Source of the DNA: Treponema sp.
GTDB taxonomy: Bacteria > Spirochaetota > Spirochaetia > Treponematales > Treponemataceae
NCBI GenBank assembly: GCA_021442965.1
Contig: JABUUX010000051.1
Location: forward strand, 1-7,336
Length of the DNA: 7,336 nt
Direction: 5' to 3'
Part shown: one piece after another, positions 1 through 5,073 of the stretch
How positions within the stretch are numbered: the stretch's first letter is position 1
Layout of the letters: every line of letters begins with the position of its first letter
Translations under genes and position numbers: made by a program
Notes under the pieces: model-generated
The model's input: the letters and a program-made list of their open reading frames with translations, nothing else
What the model was told of the DNA's origin: nothing
Database searches by the model: none

Positions 1-58
1 CTTTTTGGACAGCCCCCTCTTTGCTGTAACATGCGTCGGGCAAGCCCTCCGCTTGTGT
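1..58 (-). other. G+C-rich intergenic segment with two hairpins after fabZ
   Basis: This short segment follows the fabZ stop codon and is cut by the window edge. I count 33 G or C in 58 bases, clearly richer than the A+T-rich spacers elsewhere in the window. Read on the minus strand, positions 52-33 can fold as GCG, GA, GGG, a CTTG loop, CCC, GA, CGC: a compact hairpin with a symmetrical tandem G-A mismatch and a possible CUUG tetraloop. Positions 9-13 and 23-27 (ACAGC/GCTGT) form a second 5-bp stem with a 9-base loop. The last bases on the minus strand, GGCTGTCCAAAAAG, could be the left arm of a larger hairpin whose other arm lies outside. It may be the operon terminator or an intergenic repeat. 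No convincing gene is seen here. Confidence 0.4.
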
Positions 59-499
59 TTAATTGGTTCCCTCTGCAGAACCAACTAAACACATCCACTC
101 GGCTTCGGCGCAGAGGGTGTCGCCTACGTAGGCTTTTCCAGCTTGCTTAATCATTCTTGAACTTACACGAAGGTTTGTAATTTCCATACGTACTTTATCG
201 TTCGGACGCACCTGATTTCGGAACTTTACTTTATCAAGTGTAGCAAAAAAGAAAAGACTTCCTTCAGGTACTTTTTTCTGAAAACTTAAAGCGGCTCCAC
301 CAGCCTGTGCCATAGTTTCACAAAGAATAACACCAGGGACTACAGGATATTCAGGAAAGTGCCCTTTGAAAAAGAATTCTGTTTCTTTAAATGTATGTTC
401 ACTTACGCTTCCGTTATCATCACAAGAAATAATTTCATCTACAAAAAGGAAAGGATCTCTGTGAGGAAGAAGTGATTTAATATCGTTTGTTACAGCCAT
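59..499 (-). CDS. fabZ: 3-hydroxyacyl-[acyl-carrier-protein] dehydratase FabZ
   Basis: FabZ is a cytoplasmic hot-dog-fold enzyme that removes water from 3-hydroxyacyl-ACP to give trans-2-enoyl-ACP in each round of type II fatty-acid elongation. The 146-aa product has the family's usual length. It carries the N-terminal LPHRDPFLFVDEI motif (residues 11-23) and the active-site block GHFPEYPVVPGV followed by LCETMAQAGG. The catalytic pair is His47 and Glu61, 14 residues apart. Glu rather than Asp at the second position fits FabZ, not the FabA isomerase type. The ATG directly follows the fabF stop codon (TAAATG), and an AAGGTG ribosome-binding site lies inside the end of fabF, so translation is probably coupled. 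It is the last visible gene of the fabD-fabF-fabZ operon. Identification is very secure. Confidence 0.96.
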   Translation of the reverse strand: MAVTNDIKSLLPHRDPFLFVDEIISCDDNGSVSEHTFKETEFFFKGHFPEYPVVPGVILCETMAQAGGAALSFQKKVPEGSLFFFATLDKVKFRNQVRPNDKVRMEITNLRVSSRMIKQAGKAYVGDTLCAEAEWMCLVGSAEGTN

Positions 500-1753
500 T
501 TATTTCACCTTTTTTACAATGATTGCACCGTTGTGTCCGCCAAAACCAAGTGTTGCACTCATAGCAGCATCAACGTTCATTTCTACGCCTTTGTTTGGTG
601 TGTAGTCCAAATCACATCCACCTTCTACGTCTACTTCATCCAGATTGATTGTTGCAGGAACAAACGAATCTGTAATAGCTTTTACACAAAGCATTGCTTC
701 AATAGCACCTGTAGCACCAAGGCAGTGCCCATGCATAGATTTTGTTGAAGAAATCTTTAGCTTACGTGCCTGTTCTTCTCCAAAAGCCAGTTTTACCATA
801 TTTGTTTCGCTTGGGTCGTTGATATGTGTAGAAGTTCCGTGTGCGTTGTAGTACTGAATTTCTGTTCCGTCCATTCCTGCATCTTTAAGTGCACGTTTAA
901 GAGCAAGAGAAGGAACTGTTCCTGTAGGATCCGGTGATGTAAGATGATAACCGTCACAAGAAGCTCCGTAACCTGCAATTTCTGCATAGATTTTTGCACC
1001 ACGGGCTTTAGCATGTTCGTATTCTTCCAGAACAAGGATTGCAGAACCTTCACCCATTACAAATCCGTTGCGCTTTTTATCAAAAGGACGGCTTGCCTTT
1101 GTAGGGTCTTCGTCAAACCCTGTAGAAAGTGCGTGAAGAACTTCAAATGAAACGATTGCATAACCGTTGATTGTTGACTCAGCACCACCTGCAAGGCAAA
1201 CATTCATACGTCCTGAACGAACCATATCAAAAGCAGTCCCAAGAGCATCAGTTCCTGAAGAACAGGCTGTTGCTACAGCAAAAGTAGGTCCGTGAAGGTG
1301 ATACTGCATACAGATATTTCCACCCGCTTCATTTGGAATAAGTTCAGGAATTGTCATTGGTGCTGTTTTTGTAAATCCTGATTTTGCATATCCTAAGCAT
1401 CCTGCTTCTGTTACTTCAAATCCACCAATTCCAACACCAAGGATACATCCTGTTTCGTCCAGGATTTCCTGTTTTCCCATAAGATCAGAATCGTCCAGAG
1501 CCATTTTTGCAGCTGCACAGGCATACTGAGAAAATCTTGCCATTTTACGTGCTGCAGAAGCATCCATGTAAACTGCCGGGTCAAAGTTTTTTACTTCAGC
1601 GGCATAATGTACCTTGTTTACAGATGCATCAAAATGTGTAATCGGACCAATTCCTGATTTTCCCTGTTTTACTGCTGTCCAAGTTTCTTCAACTGTGTTA
1701 CCAAGAGGAGTTACTGCTCCCATTCCTGTAATTACTACTCTGCGTTCTGCCAT
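500..1753 (-). CDS. fabF: 3-oxoacyl-[acyl-carrier-protein] synthase II FabF
   Basis: FabF is the elongating condensing enzyme of type II fatty-acid synthesis: it joins malonyl-ACP to an acyl chain held on its cysteine, releasing CO2. The 417-aa product begins MAERRVVITGMGAVTPLG, the classic N-terminus. The thiolase-fold Cys-His-His triad is visible: Cys164 in ATACSSGTDA, His305 in NAHGTSTH and His343 in KSMHGHCLGATG, with the conserved Lys338. The C-terminal GFGGHNG loop is intact. The ATG at 1753 is chosen because a strong AGGAG lies 7 bases before it and the family N-terminus starts there. A GTG at 1813 in the same frame would add 20 atypical basic residues and overlap fabD. fabD ends 19 bp upstream and fabZ follows with no gap. 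One oddity is His341, where most homologues have a small or hydrophobic residue in KSMxGH. Confidence 0.96.
   Translation of the reverse strand: MAERRVVITGMGAVTPLGNTVEETWTAVKQGKSGIGPITHFDASVNKVHYAAEVKNFDPAVYMDASAARKMARFSQYACAAAKMALDDSDLMGKQEILDETGCILGVGIGGFEVTEAGCLGYAKSGFTKTAPMTIPELIPNEAGGNICMQYHLHGPTFAVATACSSGTDALGTAFDMVRSGRMNVCLAGGAESTINGYAIVSFEVLHALSTGFDEDPTKASRPFDKKRNGFVMGEGSAILVLEEYEHAKARGAKIYAEIAGYGASCDGYHLTSPDPTGTVPSLALKRALKDAGMDGTEIQYYNAHGTSTHINDPSETNMVKLAFGEEQARKLKISSTKSMHGHCLGATGAIEAMLCVKAITDSFVPATINLDEVDVEGGCDLDYTPNKGVEMNVDAAMSATLGFGGHNGAIIVKKVK
506..511 (-). promoter_or_regulatory. fabZ ribosome-binding site within the fabF 3' end
   Basis: AAGGTG on the minus strand lies 6 bases before the fabZ ATG and inside the last codons of fabF. 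With the TAAATG junction, it places ribosomes ending fabF directly at the fabZ start. Confidence 0.75.
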
Positions 1754-1760
1754 AATATTT

Positions 1761-1765
1761 CTCCT
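1761..1765 (-). promoter_or_regulatory. fabF ribosome-binding site that sets the start
   Basis: AGGAG on the minus strand lies 7 bases before the ATG at 1753, in the 19-bp gap after fabD. It supports that ATG over the GTG at 1813. Confidence 0.85.
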
Positions 1766-1772
1766 AACTTTT

Positions 1773-2726
1773 TTAAAGGTTCTGAACACCTTCTGCCGAA
1801 TTAATTGATACACATGACCATGTGTCTTTATATTCTGTTTTTCCCCAAAGACCAGCCAAAACCTGACCTACTCCCGGCTCAATAAGTTTCCATTCATTTC
1901 CGTCATCTTTCATTGTCTGTGCCAGAACATCTTCTTCTGTTGTCCAAAGTACAGGATTTGTAAGATGAAGAACAGCATTCTTTTTAATTTCTTCCCCACT
2001 TGTTGCAAGTTTTCCTGTAACATTAGAGAACATTGTGATTTTAGGGTCATTGAAAGTTACATCACTTATTGCTTTTTCAAATTCATCCGCAGCTTCCTGC
2101 ATAAGTGGTGAATGGTATGGCCCTGCTACAGCCAGACGGAGTGCACGACGGGCACCGGCTTCTTTTGCTTTTGTTTCAACTTCTGTAAGAGCATCAAAAG
2201 TACCACTAACAACAGTCTGAACTGAACTGTTCATGTTTGCAGCGTATGCATCTTTAATTCCCGAAACCAGTTCCTTTACTTTTTCTGGTGGAAGACCAAG
2301 AACTGCTGTCATTCCAGGTGCGTGACCTTCATTTGCAGCGGCAATTTTTTCGCATACAGACTGCATAATCTGACCACGTGCACGAACTACTTTAATTACA
2401 TCTTCATAAGAAAGGACTCCTGCAGCGTAAAGGGCAGGGAATTCACCAAGAGAGAATCCCATAGCGGCAGATGGAGTAATACCTTTTGTTTCCAGAACTT
2501 TCATTACCGCAATAGAAGCAGTTGTAATTGCCAGCTGACTGTTATCGGAACGGCTGAGTTCTGCCTGTTCTGTTTCCCATAAAAGCTTTGGCATATCAAC
2601 GCCTGTAATTGATGTAACATCGTCTACTACTTTGCGTGCTTCCGGATAAGCTTCGCAAAGGTCTTTAATCATACCTGGAACCTGTGCTCCCTGACCTGGG
2701 AACAAGAAAGCATACTTTGTTGCCAT
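1773..2726 (-). CDS. fabD: malonyl-CoA:ACP transacylase FabD
   Basis: FabD moves the malonyl group from malonyl-CoA to acyl carrier protein, supplying the extender for FabF. The 317-aa product matches the family length and opens with the FPGQGAQ oxyanion-hole motif (residues 9-15). The nucleophile is Ser92 in GFSLGEF, the substrate-carboxylate arginine is Arg117 in VRARGQIMQ, and the catalytic histidine is His205 in GPYHSPLM. Two positions differ from the common pattern. The GHSLGE histidine is Phe91, and the QLxxPVxW glutamine (E. coli Gln250) is His254 in HLTNPVLW. In E. coli only the main-chain carbonyl of Gln250 contacts the catalytic histidine, so activity is still expected. An AGGAAGGA ribosome-binding site lies 4 bases before the ATG. 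This is the first gene of the operon, with a promoter and possible operator just upstream. Confidence 0.95.
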   Translation of the reverse strand: MATKYAFLFPGQGAQVPGMIKDLCEAYPEARKVVDDVTSITGVDMPKLLWETEQAELSRSDNSQLAITTASIAVMKVLETKGITPSAAMGFSLGEFPALYAAGVLSYEDVIKVVRARGQIMQSVCEKIAAANEGHAPGMTAVLGLPPEKVKELVSGIKDAYAANMNSSVQTVVSGTFDALTEVETKAKEAGARRALRLAVAGPYHSPLMQEAADEFEKAISDVTFNDPKITMFSNVTGKLATSGEEIKKNAVLHLTNPVLWTTEEDVLAQTMKDDGNEWKLIEPGVGQVLAGLWGKTEYKDTWSCVSINSAEGVQNL

Positions 2727-2730
2727 TTAA

Positions 2731-2738
2731 TCCTTCCT
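2731..2738 (-). promoter_or_regulatory. fabD ribosome-binding site
   Basis: AGGAAGGA on the minus strand ends 4 bases before the fabD ATG. It is a strong Shine-Dalgarno match and fixes the start at 2726. Confidence 0.8.
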
Positions 2739-2751
2739 TTATTAAATTCTA

Positions 2752-2772
2752 AAAATAAAATGATTTTATTTT
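2752..2772. repeat. Perfect A/T-only palindrome in the fabD leader
   Basis: Ten-base arms, AAAATAAAAT and ATTTTATTTT, flank a single central G (position 2762). Only A and T occur in the arms. It lies between the predicted fabD transcription start and the ribosome-binding site. It could be a protein-binding site or a weak leader hairpin; low-complexity chance is also possible. Confidence 0.5.
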
Positions 2773-2812
2773 GACACTTTTTGAAATTGTGTCATTCTAA
2801 GATTAACACAAT
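2772..2812. promoter_or_regulatory. Stacked inverted repeats, candidate fab operator
   Basis: Two inverted repeats share a central half-site. On the plus strand TGACAC (2772-2777) and GTGTCA (2789-2794) are separated by 11 bases. ATTGTGT (2786-2792) and ACACAAT (2806-2812) are separated by 13 bases. The GTGT core at 2789-2792 belongs to both, so there are three ACAC/GTGT half-sites about 15-17 bases apart. They cover the -10 region and the predicted start of fabD transcription, a usual place for a repressor site. Fatty-acid regulators such as FapR, FabT or FadR-type proteins act at this position in other bacteria, but the sequence is not a recognisable site for any of them, so the binding protein is unknown. 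Confidence 0.45.
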
Positions 2813-2828
2813 AAAATAAAAGTATCAA
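2800..2828 (-). promoter_or_regulatory. Predicted sigma70-type promoter of fabD-fabF-fabZ
   Basis: On the minus strand TTGATA (2828-2823) is followed after 17 bases by TAATCT (2805-2800). The -35 match is good and the -10 match is weak. A better -10-like hexamer, TAGAAT (2799-2794), lies just downstream but lacks a good -35 at standard spacing. Transcription would begin near 2787-2794, inside the inverted repeats, leaving a leader of about 65 bases. Confidence 0.5.
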
Positions 2829-2829
2829 T

Positions 2830-2857
2830 AAAAAAAACGAGAAGTACCTGTCAGGTA
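2830..2857 (-). terminator. Weak terminator-like hairpin after the 2881-4899 MCP gene
   Basis: The palindrome TACCTG-A-CAGGTA (minus strand, 2857-2845) is followed 7 bases later by eight Ts (2837-2830). It begins 23 bases after the MCP stop codon, a fitting place for a terminator. The stem is short (5 bp with a 3-base loop) and the gap before the T-run is long, so a protein-binding palindrome just upstream of the fabD promoter is an alternative reading. Confidence 0.35.
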
Positions 2858-2880
2858 GAATGATTAAGGAATTTTACGGA

Positions 2881-4899
2881 TTAAAGGAACTCTACCTCTT
2901 CAACATCTTCCAGATTGAATTCAATCTCGTCCCCACTTGTAGGAACAAGGACTTCTTCAGCCATACTCAATGCCTGCTGTGCAATTTCTTCAGCAGAAAC
3001 ATTTTCTATGGCATTCTGATTGTCAATTTCTGCAATGGCTTCAGCCACATCATCTTTAGTCTTGAATTCTTCCAGAACGTTTTCAAGATCTGTCATATTC
3101 TTATAACTGTCTTTAGAGTTTTCACTTACTTCGGTAATTCTCTGAACAATATCTGAAGTTCCCCTCTTAATTTCATGAATTCCACCCTTTGCCTGAGCAA
3201 AAAGATCATTCATGGATGTAACTTCTTCTGATACCGTTCTCTGTTTTCCGGCAAGCTGTTCACAGAACGAACTGATTTCATCTGCAGCCACAGCGGTTTC
3301 TTCCGTTTTAGATTTTATAGACTGCATCTGATTGTCTACCTGAGCAATTTCTCCCGAAATTTCTTGCATAGAATCAATTACCTGATCAGCATTTACACGA
3401 ACCTTACCAAAAGCTTCAGACGCCTTAATGGACGCCTCATTTGCACCATTTACAGTTTCAACAATGTTTCCAACAGATTCTCGGATTTTCTTAGCATTTT
3501 CGGTGGTACTTTCGGCAAGTCCGCGGATTTCGGCAGCAACAACACTAAATCCCATTCCGGCTTCTCCTGCGTGTGCCGCTTCAATTGCAGCGTTCATAGA
3601 AAGAAGGTTAGTTTGGGAAGCAATATCATTGATAATTTTTACAACACCACTAATCTGCTTAAGCTGCTTTTTAATTTCATCCAGTTTTTGAGCAGTTATT
3701 TTGATTTTTTGGTCACCATCAGCAACCAGTTCGTGCATTTCCTGTGCATCGCGCGCACGGTCTTCTGTCATCTGAGTAATGTGTTCCAAAGTTTCTGCAA
3801 CGTCAATAACAGTCCTGTTTGCATCTTCTACGGATTTAGTCTGTAAAGAGTTATTCTGAACAAGTTTATCTACCTGTTTGTTCATTTCTCCAATTATAGA
3901 AACTGATTTTTCTACCGAAGCCGAAATCAAATCAAATTCCTTTGTAATAGATTCAATATTTGCGTCAATTTCTGTTGTTGCCGCCGCTGTAGAATTTGCT
4001 GAATCATTAATCTGATATCCAGAAGAAATAGCACGGGAAGCAGTCTTTTTTACAACAAGAAGGAACGCATTTAATTCAGACACCATGTTATTCATGTTCA
4101 GCATAAGATCCTGCATTTCACCCGAACCTTGAGGTTTTATATTCAGTGTAAAATCTTTCTTTGCAAGGCCTTTACTCATATTTCTAACACTGACAATATG
4201 CCTTGAAATATTAAAAGTAATCATAGTGATAGAGGTTCCTAAAAGAGCCGAAATAATCACTGCTATAATAATTGCATAACAACGGTAACGGGTATCTGCC
4301 GCTTTAAGGATATCTTCAAATTCATAGGAAGCCTGGTAAACCAGTTTTTCCATTGTAGTTGACCCTACAAGGATTCCGGAAAACTCAGCATCTATCAGTT
4401 CTACCTGAGCATAAAGCCTTTGAACTATTTCATTATCAGGCATTCTTCTGTAAGTATCCCTAATGCCGGATTTTTGTATCTGTGTATAAACGACCAGCGG
4501 CATTTCTTCCTTTTCTATAGCTTCCATATAAGGCTTAAGCTTTTCATAACGCAGTCGGTTTATGGCCCAAAGATTTCCTATCTGAGAAAGTGTTTCGTTA
4601 AATTCTTTAGGGAAAGAACGGACTATTTCATCTGTAGTTAGAATTTTCATGGAGTTCTCAACTGCATCAAAACGTTCGTTATAATCTCTGTAAACGTTCT
4701 GAGCCAGTGTATGATGATAATTAACCTGGTTTATAAAGTTTACCAAATCTGCGAGGTCTCTTTGAACTGTCATTTGCTGATACTGATAGTTCTTAATTCT
4801 CATGTTTCTCTTAGACCAAACTTGAGTACTTAGAGTAAGAACAAAAACTAAAATTACAGTAGCAAGCACTATAAGTGAAAATTGTGTTTTCAGTTTCAT
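2881..4899 (-). CDS. Methyl-accepting chemotaxis protein, paralogue of the 5074-7158 gene
   Basis: This transmembrane chemoreceptor would sense a ligand outside the cytoplasm and control the CheA kinase through CheW. Reading from the ATG at 4899 (672 aa): membrane segment 1 at residues 7-28, a helical sensor domain at about 29-206, membrane segment 2 at 207-229, HAMP at about 230-283, and the cytoplasmic signalling hairpin to about 615. The hairpin tip is clear in [20 protein letters not shown] (residues 426-445). An acidic tail of about 57 residues follows, ending EDVEEVEFL, with no NWETF-like CheR tether. The ligand is unknown; no PAS or Cache motif is evident, and the sensor length would suit a four-helix-bundle type. 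A TTG at 4905 is an alternative start, closer to an AGGG, but the paralogue aligns from the ATG's Met-Lys. It is probably transcribed alone from its own promoter. Confidence 0.93.
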   Translation of the reverse strand: MKLKTQFSLIVLATVILVFVLTLSTQVWSKRNMRIKNYQYQQMTVQRDLADLVNFINQVNYHHTLAQNVYRDYNERFDAVENSMKILTTDEIVRSFPKEFNETLSQIGNLWAINRLRYEKLKPYMEAIEKEEMPLVVYTQIQKSGIRDTYRRMPDNEIVQRLYAQVELIDAEFSGILVGSTTMEKLVYQASYEFEDILKAADTRYRCYAIIIAVIISALLGTSITMITFNISRHIVSVRNMSKGLAKKDFTLNIKPQGSGEMQDLMLNMNNMVSELNAFLLVVKKTASRAISSGYQINDSANSTAAATTEIDANIESITKEFDLISASVEKSVSIIGEMNKQVDKLVQNNSLQTKSVEDANRTVIDVAETLEHITQMTEDRARDAQEMHELVADGDQKIKITAQKLDEIKKQLKQISGVVKIINDIASQTNLLSMNAAIEAAHAGEAGMGFSVVAAEIRGLAESTTENAKKIRESVGNIVETVNGANEASIKASEAFGKVRVNADQVIDSMQEISGEIAQVDNQMQSIKSKTEETAVAADEISSFCEQLAGKQRTVSEEVTSMNDLFAQAKGGIHEIKRGTSDIVQRITEVSENSKDSYKNMTDLENVLEEFKTKDDVAEAIAEIDNQNAIENVSAEEIAQQALSMAEEVLVPTSGDEIEFNLEDVEEVEFL
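3055..4152. repeat. Direct repeat copy 1: HAMP and signalling part of the MCP pair
   Basis: This codes for residues 250-615 of the MCP at 2881-4899 and matches 5314-6411 with a constant offset of 2259 bases and no gap. The two copies share, for example, an identical 41-base run at 3941-3981 and 6200-6240. It reflects an old gene duplication, not a mobile element. Confidence 0.85.
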
Positions 4900-4922
4900 A
4901 AGCAAAGTTTCCCTAAAGCCTT

Positions 4923-4931
4923 ATTATAACA
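4923..4931 (-). promoter_or_regulatory. Extended -10 promoter of the 2881-4899 MCP gene
   Basis: The minus strand reads TGTTATAAT, a perfect extended -10 (TGnTATAAT). No good -35 is found at 16-18 bases, which extended -10 promoters can tolerate. Transcription would start near 4916, leaving a leader of about 17 bases that contains AGGG before the start codon. No sigma28 motif (TAAA-N15-GCCGATAA) is seen, although this is a chemotaxis gene. Confidence 0.6.
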
Positions 4932-4936
4932 TAAAT

Positions 4937-4973
4937 AAAAAAATAGTGGTTAATTTATTTAAAATCTCCACTA
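4937..4973 (-). terminator. Second terminator-like hairpin between the MCP genes
   Basis: On the minus strand TAGTGG (4973-4968) and CCACTA (4949-4944) form a 6-bp stem with an 18-base A/T-rich loop, directly followed by seven Ts (4943-4937). It lies just upstream of the extended -10 and covers the expected -35 zone. It could be a back-up terminator for the upstream MCP or an operator. The large loop makes termination uncertain. Confidence 0.4.
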
Positions 4974-5011
4974 ACTAAAACGTTTTCTAAGGGTAATTTT
5001 TTGTTATTTAC

Positions 5012-5047
5012 AAAAAAAATGGAGATTCTTGCATAAAAAGAATCCCC
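5012..5047 (-). terminator. Intrinsic terminator of the 5074-7158 MCP gene
   Basis: On the minus strand GGGGATTCTT (5047-5038) pairs with AAGAATCTCC (5030-5021) as ten base pairs with one G-U wobble and a 7-base loop. A run of eight Ts (5019-5012) follows one base later. The hairpin starts 26 bases after the stop codon. This is a textbook rho-independent terminator. Confidence 0.85.
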
Positions 5048-5073
5048 TTTCGTAAAAACAAAACTATTTTAGA

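Noticed and set aside
1..150. Plus-strand frame open from the left edge to a TAA at 148-150
   Set aside because: Most of it is antisense to fabZ. The Arg/Pro-rich translation looks like read-through of a G+C-rich spacer, not a protein end.
1754..1813. Longer fabF starting at a GTG at 1813
   Set aside because: It adds 20 residues absent from the family, overlaps fabD by 41 bases and ignores the strong AGGAG before the ATG at 1753.
2771..2799. Plus-strand promoter using the perfect TTGACA at 2771-2776
   Set aside because: No good -10 lies at 16-18 bases, no plus-strand gene follows, and the hexamer is explained by the TGACAC repeat arm.
3364..3846. 160-codon open frame on the plus strand, and other plus-strand frames inside the MCP genes
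   Set aside because: They lie wholly antisense to strongly conserved MCP coding sequence and show no recognisable protein motifs; they are shadow frames.
4897..4905. TTG start at 4905 for the 2881-4899 MCP
   Set aside because: It is possible because AGGG lies 5 bases before it, but the paralogue aligns from the Met-Lys at 4899 and ATG is preferred. It is kept only as an alternative.
4900..5073. sigma28 flagellar-type promoter for the MCP genes
   Set aside because: No TAAA-N15-GCCGATAA-like pair is found in either MCP upstream region; sigma70-like elements fit better.
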